Shown in pieces: positions 1 through 14,600 of a DNA stretch of 64,000 bases; within the stretch, counting starts at the first letter, position 1; every line of letters starts with the position of its first letter. The stretch comes from Alitta virens (taxonomy: Eukaryota; Annelida; Polychaeta; Phyllodocida; Nereididae), in assembly GCA_932294295.1 (NCBI GenBank), contig OW028580.1, positions 29,576,396-29,640,395 of the forward strand, in the 5' to 3' direction. Below the pieces are notes generated by a model, which worked only from the letters and a program-made list of their open reading frames with translations, was not told where the DNA came from and made no database searches. The position numbers were made by a program, and so were the translations under genes.

Positions 1-4770
<4,770 letters not shown>

Positions 4771-5290
4771 AGACATAAAATTTCATCATTGCATCAAATC
4801 ATTTCATTGTATATGTCATTTGTAACTGGCTAGAAATCTCTTGGAGCTTTCTAGACATAATGCTGTGGCACTGGCTTGTGCATGTACTGTAATAGTCGCG
4901 TTACATTAATTTATCGTCACTGCAGTTGGATTCCGATAGTTTAGTTGCAGTGCTGATAGTGAATGGTAGGCTCATGCTGTCCAGCTTCAGAATTCATCAT
5001 ACTCCAATCATTACAAGGCCGCAGATTGTGTGGCCCCATATTATCATGTGTGACAAGCCGGACACTTATGTTTTTGCCTCAGTTTATTATTTATTGTCGT
5101 CAAAACATCATCACATCATTTGCTATTTAAATGTGAATCCGATGTGCATGTCCGTAATCAAGAGAAACTGGATATTTTCAAATTTTTTTATTATCTGCAT
5201 CCTTAACTCAACGTCATTCATTTTGTAAGTTTCTCTTCATTTGTCATTGTGCAGCATAAATGTAAAAATAAAATGTTATGGATATTAGAA
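4771..5290 (+). other. DHX15 3' UTR
   Basis: Non-coding sequence after the TAG stop, running to just past an AATAAA hexamer at 5267-5272. The exact cleavage site is inferred. Confidence 0.6.
5267..5272 (+). terminator. Polyadenylation signal of DHX15
   Basis: Perfect AATAAA on the + strand, about 500 bases after the stop codon. A second + strand AATAAA occurs at about 6100 and could serve a longer isoform. Confidence 0.6.
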
Positions 5291-6202
5291 TTTGCATTTG
5301 TAATTTTCTTCCTGTTAAATTGATCATGGAGAATGTGTGGCCTACTAACTAGGTGGGCCTGTCTTTCCTTATTACCCTGGGTTAATATGCGGTGGGGCTG
5401 TATTGTCAACCTGGAAAAGGCAACTAATGAACACCGAATGTGGAAGTCTGTAAATATGATTATCTGTGATATTGGCTGTGGCATGATATATGATGCCGAC
5501 ATGCATCACCTGATGTACTATTTGCTACAGGACAATACAGGTGTACAAAGGTTGGCCATTGTGGACTGATCTCCAGGCAGTGAGGCTTATCAGTAGTTTG
5601 CATTAGGAAATATCAAACCTGGATCATAAATGGACTGGTTTTATTCAGTTAAGCTATGCAAACACATAAAAGCTATGCAAATACATAAGTTCTTGTTTAG
5701 TAACTAATTTCAAGTGTCATAACTGAATACATCAATGCTAAGTGGGCATTGCCAACCATACCCCATGCAGAAGTTCTGATTGCCCGTGTATACACGATAA
5801 ACAGTGACAATGAGAAAGTGAGGTTTTTGGCCAATATGGCAAGTCAATCTGCACAATCTTTGATTGGTGGAAACCTGGACTGGATCAGGAGACGGTATGG
5901 AAGCCCAGACATTAAATGGCCATTGTCAGCTCAACTCAATTTGCTACACTGATGATGAGCAAGCAACTATAGTAGCTGTGAAAGACTTTATGGAAAAATA
6001 GACAAAGATTTTACACCATTAATTTTCCATTTATGTATTAAATAACATTTGTAAATTAACTTTATAATTTCTGTGTATACCTTTACTCAAAGTGTATTTA
6101 ATAAACATATATACATATATATATATACAAGTATTCGCACTTGTCGGGTAGTCATGTGTCTGTTCTGACAGCATTGCAACATTCTGTTTATGACAGTTAT
6201 GA
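5291..6202. other. Tail-to-tail spacer between DHX15 and the TLR gene
   Basis: No gene recognised. Two short open frames (5333-5569, 5749-5952) have no recognisable domain. The minus strand carries ATTAAA (plus-strand 6097-6102), a variant poly(A) signal suitably placed about 100 bases after the TLR stop. An (AT)n run lies at about 6105-6127. Confidence 0.5.
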
Positions 6203-9200
6203 CTAAACTTCTAGTAACTGTACAGTATCGCTGTTAGTGTCAATGAGCATCCCAGAATTACGGGGCAGTAAATAAAGGAATTTTCTACGAAAAAAGCGTT
6301 CATTAAGGACCACATAATTTTTGCTCTGTATAAGTGCTTTCAGTCTAGCATCAGGACTGTCCTTGCTTTTTATATATTTTAAAGTAGCTTTGTGGTCAAC
6401 TACAAGAATAACATAATTAGATCGCCTTTCCATTGCCACATAGTATGCGGCATCAAATAAAAACATTGTCTTCGGCTTCTGTACAAATTCTTTTGTGATG
6501 AACACCACACATTTCTTGCTGAAATGAATAGACCGACAGACTTCTTCTGTCCACCCTGTACCAGGATCAATGTGCAAATCGGGCACCATGATCTTGAAAG
6601 GATGGCTACTTTGGGTTAACCATTCATAGATGTCTGCAACTGCTGTAGTCACTGTATTGTAATTTTCATCAGTTGGATCGTCATCATAGAGGAAAATGGC
6701 ATCGTGTTCAGAGTCCTCAGCTGTCTGCGTTCTACGAAGTCGTACTCCAAAGAGACTGAACACCTGGACTGCCAAAAGATGGCGCTGGTGATAAATCAAA
6801 ACCATAACCAGAAAAACTGCCAGTGGTAAAACAACAGCCAGTGTCGCAGTCAGAATGAAATGTTGTGCATCTTTCACAAGAGTAATGGAAACATTAGGGC
6901 ACAAGAAAGCATCATCGGTCATGGCAAGAACTGATGTGCCATTAAGACACTCAATTTGACTGAGATGGTCCAGTTTCTCTCCCATATCAATAAGCCATGA
7001 TTTCCATGTCATATTGTCACATTTGCAGATCCAAGGATTTCTGTATAGAGACAGACTTTTTAGGTAAAACATGACTCCAAGGACAGTCTTTGTTCGCTCG
7101 TTCAGGACACTCAAGGAATTGTTATGAAGCTTGATGTCCTCAACAATTTGATTGTGAAGTAAAAAATTACTTTCCAGAGTCTGCAACATGTTATTGTGCA
7201 GGGTCAACAATCTTAGTTTTGCTAAGGGGCTAAATAATCCTGCAGGCAGGACTTTTAACTCATTGTTATGGAGATACAGCTCTTCCAAGTGCCTGAATTT
7301 CTCGAAAGCATCTGGTTGGATTTGTTGAATGGCGTCATCATTTAACGTCAGTGTATGTGCTTGAAAGGATGGAGAGTGCTGATGAAATGCATTGTTCAAA
7401 CGAAGCACTTCATAATTGTTTCCATGAAGATATATCACTTGGGCAGTTGCTGCTAAGATACCAGGTAGGGCTGTTGATTGCCTCAAGCTGCAGTTTATGA
7501 TTGTTGGAGGGTGACTTTCGTATTGCGACCAGCATGTACAAAGTCCTGTGTCACATATGTATTCAGTTTCGCAGAGGAAGTCTTGTTCTGACAGAAAAGA
7601 AAATTCCACCATACTTGAATTGACCATATAGTAACAATACCTCAAATTGTAAATGGCTTTAACAGTGAAGTTAGAAAGACTCCCTTCATAGAGCATGTTG
7701 TGTCTCAGCCACTGCATTTTACATGAACAATCTATTGGATTATAGAAAAGGTCTACGGTAAGTGAAAAAGCATTTGATGGTTTTCCTAGGTTCAGTTCCT
7801 GGAGGTACCGAATATGGTTTAAAGTTAGTATGATCTTATTTGGCGTCGTGTTCAGAAAGGCATCTTTGTTAACAGTGGTGATGTTGCATCCCATCAGATC
7901 TAAAACTTGTACCGTGCTTTTAATAGCTGAACCAAGAGGTCCTGTTTTTGGCTGTGCAGGGATCTCGCCTATTGGATTCCAGCTTAGGCCTAAATAGAGA
8001 ACACCTTGCATGACAAAATGAAAAAACAGATTCTCAATGGAATGTATGTCATTGTCTGATAAAAATAGACTTTTCAGAATTGTTCCTTCGAAGTAGTTTT
8101 TGGAAAAGTTGAGGTTGAGTTTATTGTAGAATAAAAATATCGAATGCAACCTTGAGGCGTTTTTGAATGTTCCTGGCTCAAGGTGCACCATGCTGTTGTG
8201 GACAAGGTTCAACACTTGCAGATTCTCTATATGGCAAAATGTCTTAGTATTGAGAGACCGCACCTTATTACAACCCATGAAAAGACCTTTGAGTTTGTTT
8301 CCTTCACCGAAACATGGTGGAAATGTTAGATGGTTGCCTGTTAAGTGCAAAATTTGCAAGTTTTTGGGAAAGGCATCCGAGTCAATTGCTTTAATGCAGC
8401 TGTGACTCAGGTCAAGTTCCTTAAGTTCAACCAGTCTTGAGAAAGTGTGGTTGTGGATCTTCCTAATGCAATTCTGGCTCAGTTTGAAGTATTCCAATTT
8501 TGAAATACCATGAAATGCATCAGAATGCAGCTTAGTTATTTTGTTTTCAGTCAAGTAAAGTTTCTCCAGATTCTTTAGATGAGAAGGCCAGCTTTGAAGA
8601 CTTGAAATTTGGTTTCTGTCCAGTATAAGGTAATAAATATAGTTATTAGTAGAAAATGCCTGAGGATGTATATCTTGAATGTTGTTGTTACTCAGGAGAA
8701 GACATCGCAACCAAGGGTAGGGCATAAGGTCAGTATTGTTAATTTCAGATATTTGATTGCTTTGCAGAACCAGATACTGCAAACGCTTTGCTTGCTGCGA
8801 GAATGCTTCAGCCAAAGAATGGAGCGAGTTGACCTTAGTATTTGATGCATTAAAGAAAACTAATTTTTCGAGGTCACTCAGTGATGCAGCTTCAAGGTCA
8901 CAAAGGTCGTTTGAATGAAGGTCAAGCCATTCCAGTGATTTTGACCCATTTAAAACATTGTTTGGCACAGATGAGAGGTTATTGTTGGCAAGAGACAATT
9001 GAGTCAAGGTGAGCAATTCCGCAAAGCTCCCATCAAGTTCTTTAATGTGATTGTGGTCCAGCAAGAGAACTTTCAAGGAATTTGCACCCGAAAACCAATT
9101 GCTGCTTAACGTGCTCAAAAGGTTGTGGCGGAGATCCAAGAATTGAAGATTGACCAGTTCTTTGAATCCAAAAGGTTTCAGAAGCCAAATGTTGTTGTTG

Positions 9201-10183
9201 GACAAAATGAGCCCCTCGAGACTTACCAAGTCTCTGGTACACAAATTGGTTACATCTTCAATTTTGTTATCTGTTAATAACAGCCAAGAGATGTTTCTGA
9301 CGCAGGAAAATGGACTCCGTGGAATTTGTTGAAAGCTGCAGTTTTTGATGATTATTCTGGTTAACTGAGGCAGGCAGGCCCCTGGACACATAAATAAATG
9401 AGCAGGGAATTCCCCAAAGTTTTGTCCCTCAAAACGAAGTTGTTTCATGCCCTCATTCTTGCAGAATAAGCCAAGTGGCAGATCAGAGCTGCTGTAATTA
9501 TTATTCACAAATGATAACAACTCCAATGAAGACAGTTGGTCAAATGCATGCGGTGCTATGGAAATAATAGGAGAATGAGCCAAAGCAATAGCCTGAAGGT
9601 CTTGACCTTGAAAACTACCTGAAGTCAGTGTGATGGTTTGGTTTCTGCATTGTGGATTGTATGAAGAAATAACCAAATTGTTTGTAAAGCTCTTCACAGA
9701 GGGTAGTACAGAGGCATTGTTTAAACGAAGATCATAACAGATACATCCATTGTTTTGTTTAGTGTCTGCTAATTCATTGTCTTCAACTGAGCAATCCAAA
9801 TCCAGTATTTTATAAGTATGTAGATTGAAATCTTTAGCAAAATCCTCATGCTTTGTGAAAGTAGCACTGCAAACTGCTGTGTAGTGTGATATATCAGTTG
9901 AAGTTTGTATAATGCACCTATTTCTATATATACTCGCAGTAGAGGGTGACTCCTTCAACAAAGATCGCAAAATATCCTCCTTGTTCAAAGTTAAATGACT
10001 TGCATATTTTGACTGAGTGCTTGCTGGAAAGTCACAGAAGTCCTTTTCATCAGGATAGAATTCATCAGGACACAGGACGTCCTCAGCCGTACACAGCGTT
10101 TGCATGCAGAATGAGAGCAAGAACATAAATGCTGGAATCCCCATGGCATAAGCTATTTTCGCAGGACTACTATTCCACAACAC
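6203..10183 (-). CDS. Toll-like receptor, multiple-cysteine-cluster type, single coding exon
   Basis: Type I membrane receptor of the Toll/TLR family, 1326 codons, uninterrupted. A hydrophobic signal peptide lies near the start; Met14 (10144) just ahead of it is an equally good initiator. The ectodomain has a first long block of leucine-rich repeats (to about residue 810), then a cysteine-rich C-cap (CSC...C) near 814. A second cysteine cluster that acts as an N-cap (CDTGLCTCW) lies near 880, followed by a short second LRR block and a final C-cap (CKCDNMTW) near 1050. A membrane segment spans about 1098-1122. A cytoplasmic TIR domain covers about 1160-1306: box 1 reads DAIFLYDDD, and the BB-loop region reads HIDPGTGW with the Pro-Gly kept. 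The two-cluster layout is the Toll/mccTLR architecture of many invertebrates rather than the single-cluster vertebrate form. The frame is intact and the ligand unknown. Confidence 0.93.
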   Translation of the reverse strand: MLWNSSPAKIAYAMGIPAFMFLLSFCMQTLCTAEDVLCPDEFYPDEKDFCDFPASTQSKYASHLTLNKEDILRSLLKESPSTASIYRNRCIIQTSTDISHYTAVCSATFTKHEDFAKDFNLHTYKILDLDCSVEDNELADTKQNNGCICYDLRLNNASVLPSVKSFTNNLVISSYNPQCRNQTITLTSGSFQGQDLQAIALAHSPIISIAPHAFDQLSSLELLSFVNNNYSSSDLPLGLFCKNEGMKQLRFEGQNFGEFPAHLFMCPGACLPQLTRIIIKNCSFQQIPRSPFSCVRNISWLLLTDNKIEDVTNLCTRDLVSLEGLILSNNNIWLLKPFGFKELVNLQFLDLRHNLLSTLSSNWFSGANSLKVLLLDHNHIKELDGSFAELLTLTQLSLANNNLSSVPNNVLNGSKSLEWLDLHSNDLCDLEAASLSDLEKLVFFNASNTKVNSLHSLAEAFSQQAKRLQYLVLQSNQISEINNTDLMPYPWLRCLLLSNNNIQDIHPQAFSTNNYIYYLILDRNQISSLQSWPSHLKNLEKLYLTENKITKLHSDAFHGISKLEYFKLSQNCIRKIHNHTFSRLVELKELDLSHSCIKAIDSDAFPKNLQILHLTGNHLTFPPCFGEGNKLKGLFMGCNKVRSLNTKTFCHIENLQVLNLVHNSMVHLEPGTFKNASRLHSIFLFYNKLNLNFSKNYFEGTILKSLFLSDNDIHSIENLFFHFVMQGVLYLGLSWNPIGEIPAQPKTGPLGSAIKSTVQVLDLMGCNITTVNKDAFLNTTPNKIILTLNHIRYLQELNLGKPSNAFSLTVDLFYNPIDCSCKMQWLRHNMLYEGSLSNFTVKAIYNLRYCYYMVNSSMVEFSFLSEQDFLCETEYICDTGLCTCWSQYESHPPTIINCSLRQSTALPGILAATAQVIYLHGNNYEVLRLNNAFHQHSPSFQAHTLTLNDDAIQQIQPDAFEKFRHLEELYLHNNELKVLPAGLFSPLAKLRLLTLHNNMLQTLESNFLLHNQIVEDIKLHNNSLSVLNERTKTVLGVMFYLKSLSLYRNPWICKCDNMTWKSWLIDMGEKLDHLSQIECLNGTSVLAMTDDAFLCPNVSITLVKDAQHFILTATLAVVLPLAVFLVMVLIYHQRHLLAVQVFSLFGVRLRRTQTAEDSEHDAIFLYDDDPTDENYNTVTTAVADIYEWLTQSSHPFKIMVPDLHIDPGTGWTEEVCRSIHFSKKCVVFITKEFVQKPKTMFLFDAAYYVAMERRSNYVILVVDHKATLKYIKSKDSPDARLKALIQSKNYVVLNERFFRRKFLYLLPRNSGMLIDTNSDTVQLLEV

Positions 10184-10656
10184 TTCATGAAAACAATAAC
10201 ACGTACTTCTTCAGTTTTTTGGTGAATACCTTTCAAATTAGCGAATAGAGTCTCTTCTGACTTTTTTGTTACAAAAGCCAGGAGCGTTACTAAGATGTAT
10301 ACAATTGTATGGTTGGCTGACCACACTCCAGTGCACATTGCATGTTGTAAAACAATTGGAATCAAAATGTTTGTGTTCTTAAATAAAGATTTCGGGAAAC
10401 ACTATAGGCCTTATGTGAATTTATAAACAAACTATTAAGATACGAGTCTATTGTACTAAGACAACTATACTTCTTGACCAAAAGGTTGACTGATGTCGTA
10501 CATGCAAGCCCCATGCAGAAGATAAAGACATCCTCAGATAAACGTTAATTGAACAACACCCACAATTATGGGAAGATATAAGATCACTTTAAATTGTTTT
10601 GCAAATAGTATGCATCACCTACAATTGAGAGAAACTTGTCATGGTTAAGTCTAAGT
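10184..10656. other. Upstream region of the TLR gene
   Basis: Presumed promoter/5' leader of the minus-strand TLR gene. I recognise no TATA box or other defined site. A 70-codon minus-strand frame overlapping the TLR start is out of frame with it and looks incidental. Confidence 0.4.
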
Positions 10657-10943
10657 CAGCTGGGTGGTCTAGTGGTAAGATGCTCGCCTGCTCCTCTAAA
10701 GAGCTCTGAAGGACCCGGGTTCAATCCCAGGCCCAGGCACCTTCATGAGCATCATCCCAGCTGGATGTCGTTCGGATAAGGTGTACTCAGTGTCTATGCT
10801 GAGGCAAGTAAAAGATCCCACCATGGGGTAAACTGGTAAATGTAACATGAGTGGACTCCTCTCTTATCTCATTAATCAACCCTCAATAGCAGCAAGAACT
10901 TGCCTTAGAGGGCTGCACTTCCCATGTCATATCATATCATATC
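10657..10943 (+). mobile_element. tRNA-derived SINE
   Basis: The head matches a Pol III internal promoter: box A TGGTCTAGTGG at 10665-10675 (fits TRGYNNARNNG) and box B GGTTCAATCCC at 10718-10728. A tRNA-unrelated body follows, with GAGGCAAGTAAAAGATCCC near 10800. The 3' tail is a short ATATC repeat (about 10923-10943). Bases CTGGG at the 5' end can pair with CCCAG near 10733, a relic acceptor stem. The anticodon arm is degenerate, so it is not a working tRNA. A related copy lies at 30441-30610. Confidence 0.8.
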
Positions 10944-11060
10944 TAGTAGTTGTTGTCCATGCTATTCAGGTTTTCAATCCTGCAATGTTGTGTGTGACCA
11001 CACCAAATGCATTATTTCAACAAAAATAAAATCATTTCATATATAATGTGAATTAACAAA

Positions 11061-11066
11061 TTTATT
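11061..11066 (-). terminator. Polyadenylation signal of the ecto-NTPDase gene
   Basis: TTTATT on the plus strand reads AATAAA on the minus strand, about 575 bases after the stop. Confidence 0.5.
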
Positions 11067-11613
11067 GACTGATGTAAGCAAAAAATATTAGAAATATGTA
11101 AAGCCACAGGCAATCAAAATAACATAATAATATGACATAAGACTCCGAAAAAAAATTTACAGCTCTGCTACTGATATTTTCCTGATAATTAATTTAAATT
11201 GGTGCTATTTACAGTACGGAGTATTCATACACTGTATATACTTTACTTTCTGTGTTTCATAATCACAAGGGTTATTTGCGTAGGTTTATCTTCAAACTAC
11301 CATGCAAGTATCGCATTTAAGGACATTATACAATCTGTGGGTCCGCTTTATACAAATTACAAATATTAGCTATTAATTTTGAGTCTTGAGATTTGTGAGT
11401 TCCCTGAACAATCAACTGATATTTAATCTCAACGTATGATTCAGGCCACTCTCTGCCTTTTCAAGGCAATCCTTTCTAAATATATATTTTTTAATATATC
11501 AAACAAATTACTGCATTGTACAATAAAGCAGAAATTCATAATACCATGAGAAGAACAACTTATACATTGATCACAGATGTCCAATTCCAATTGAGGAATG
11601 TATTTTACGAAAT

Positions 11614-11627
11614 CCACCAGATGGCAG
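11614..11627 (+). promoter_or_regulatory. Perfect CTCF core-consensus match
   Basis: CCACCAGATGGCAG fits CCASYAGRKGGCRS at all 14 positions, in the 3' UTR of the ecto-NTPDase gene. Assuming equal bases, one perfect match would be expected about 0.03 times in 64 kb on both strands (2^-22 per position). Binding is not shown. Confidence 0.4.
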
Positions 11628-11639
11628 CAGCTGCTAGCC

Positions 11640-14600
11640 TCAGGCATCCTCTGAAAGTCACATTGCGCTATATGAGTAAATCAGTCTATACAAAGTTTTC
11701 TCTAGGGCAATCCAAAAATAAAAAAACTGCAGTCCCAAATTTCAAAGACAAAAACAATAAATATGTATTAAATGTAATAATTGACATGAAAACTTATACA
11801 ATTACCTAATCGGGCATAAGGTTCCTTGGTGGAAGGTCTTCGAGCTTGCCAAGCATGACAGCCGAAGGCAACAGCCAAGAATATAAAAACAGCAAAAAGA
11901 ATAGTGTATATGATAAATGTAGTGAGATGAATGGGATCATAGGGCTCCTGAGCCGCGATGGTGTTGCTGACGTTTGTCATGAATCCCAGTGACCATCCAA
12001 GGTCAGTGTCTTGAATCTGAAAAGCAATATATTGCATTATCACAGCTGAATGATTAGTTTTGCAATAGCCAATGGGGTACGAAAATACAGTGTTGACCTC
12101 TTAACTGGGAATGAAAGAATTGCTCAAAAAATTTAATAAAACTTTATTACAGGTAAAATTTCACAACGAAGCAATGTCTGATAGCTTCCTTGGTCAGCAT
12201 TGGGCAAAGGTTTGGCCGACCCAACAGGCCATATCAGATAGTGCCTTATCATCATTACTGGTACCATATATAACTTTACAACTGAACTGATTGTAAGCTT
12301 ACCTTATTAGTAAAAGAAATGCTTTTCCAGTTTGTTTCATTAAATTTGTAGCCTTTTATCAATAAAATGTCAATGAAATGTGCATTGAAGCAGAACTGAG
12401 TGACGAACTTCAAGACACTTGGTGGCAGCACTAGATCTTTAATCTGAAAAAAAAAAATTAAAATATGGTGAAAATATTGAAAGTGAAATATTTGAATTGA
12501 AAGTGGAGAGGAAAGTAATGAGACTTACTTCATCCCAAGACAGAGAGCAAAACTCTTCGGTTGCGTTTCTGAACTGGAACAAGGTGGCACCTTCGCTCAC
12601 ATTAAGGAACTGCATCGTGTAGTAAAATTGACTGAAGGCCTGGACACAAAATGTGGTTAGTTAACATCATGAACATCATGTATTGAAACAATTTAGTAGA
12701 GAAATTGCTTAAAAGCGAATATATGGCATTGCCACACCGGTGATCTGAAATCCAGGCCTGGTCCTAGCACTTATAAGGTCCGAAGCGGGCCTAATTTGCG
12801 TCCTAATATACCCCTCATTTTAGAAAGTGATACACATTTTTTTCTTTCTTTCTTTTTGGCTATTCAGTTTGGGGCGTGGCTTAATAATACCAACTTGCTT
12901 TTGTTGTCCTAGGATCGGTCCTACTGAAAGCGAGGATCTGATTGGCCAAAGATCTCTACCAGATGGCCTGGCTGGTGTCTGGTGTCCGTATTAAAGCGAG
13001 CTGTACCCAATTATTACCACAGTACTGCTTCAGCAGACGCTTTGACTAGATATGTTATGCATACGTCACATTGTCACAACTATCACCTGGAATTTTCCTC
13101 TAAGAGTTGGTTGGTAAACTCCATCAAAAGTGCACTTGTCTTGTACATGACCACAAGGTGCTGTAAAAGCAAAGATCTTTTGTGCCATTTCATTGCATTT
13201 CTTGCTGTCACTTGAGCCCTCAAATGTATAGAAATCAGTCTGCAAATAAGCATATAGATTAGCGATAAAAAGTAGTGGCAATGACATGCACTTTTCTAAA
13301 CAAAAGAATGAACAAATCGTTGAGCTCATGAGGCCAAAAGACTTCCAAGTCAATTGTTTGGCTGCAGCATATGTTTGAACATAATTGAATAACGGAAATA
13401 CATTTGCACCAGTACCTTGTTTGAAGGCTTCAACTTATTTGTGCATGGTGCCTCAAAGACTTCATCAAATGAGACCTCTGTGGTATTGCCCGTCGGTAAG
13501 CAAGGATCTGTAATGATTTCTGTCCCCTCGGCCTCCTGAAAGGAATTGCAAAATGTGGTTCAATAAGATTTGCAACTATTTCAGTTGACTTAAACACATA
13601 TAATGCTTACACCTGGCCATTGGTGAAAAAAAAAAACCTCTGCATGTCTCCTCTACATATTACATTTTGTTTCATATATCACATCGGATTAACTGTAAGT
13701 AACAATACCAATAACAAGCGAGTAAAAATTTACTTGAATTACACCATGGTCTTATCATAACTGCAATTACACTCAAAATAGCATCAATTGCTATTCGCTG
13801 GTGAATTGGAAATGTTTATATGGATAAGTCATAGGATAATTACAAATTCAAATTTGAAATCATCACTAACTGCTAAAACATAATATTACCCTTGTTCTTA
13901 TTGTTTATTACCTTAATGTGTCAGTGGAAAACAAAATTATTATAAACTTAACATGTTTCACAGTAAAACTAATAATGAAAGATCCTCACCGACGCTAGAG
14001 TTGCAAGATACTGGCGATGAGCCTCGTTAGAGCCATAGCACAGGTAACTGTGAGTGTATACATCGTACTCATAACCATACAGTACTAGAGTTTCCAAGTC
14101 GTTTGTATCAACAATTTCCTTTGGATCTGGGACAAATGTTATCTGAGTAGAAGCACCACCGAGATCCAAACTTCCATAGGTGTCTCTTTGATCAAAGGCC
14201 TGGAAAATGTTTTTTTGTCACATCAATTACTAAGTAGAGCAAGATTTGCTCTCAAGAGAGAACAATTAGGTCACTAAAATAGTTTTAATAATTATATTGT
14301 AGGTTACAACATGACCTAAACAAGATAAATTTAGTGGAGAAACAGCACTGACCTCAAATTTGTCATCCAAGTAATTCACAGTTACCCAACCAAACGACCC
14401 TTCTTCTTGTCCGGTGATGATTCGAGACTGACCTTTGACATCAATGAACTTAAATGGCGTCTTTAGTAATGTGTCCTGGATTGACGTCATGATTGCTGTA
14501 CTCTTTTCCTTATCTTTTGCCCTGTTGTAAAAGAAGACATGTTTGACTGTTCTTTTGCCACAGTACCTACAAATGATTTTGCGGTTGTTTCATTTTTCTA

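Larger units (their letters stand above)
10944..11639 (-). other. 3' UTR and poly(A) signal of the ecto-NTPDase gene
   Basis: Runs from the stop in the last exon down to a minus-strand AATAAA (plus-strand TTTATT at 11061-11066); cleavage would fall near 11045. The stretch 10944-11045 between this and the SINE shows nothing recognisable. Confidence 0.55.

Noticed and set aside
5749..5952. 67-codon frame between DHX15 and TLR
   Set aside because: No recognised family, no splice signals, and it sits in the spacer/possible long 3' UTR of DHX15.
10657..10740. tRNA gene
   Set aside because: Boxes A and B fit and a partial acceptor stem exists, but the anticodon arm is degenerate and a SINE body follows. 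It is the head of a SINE.
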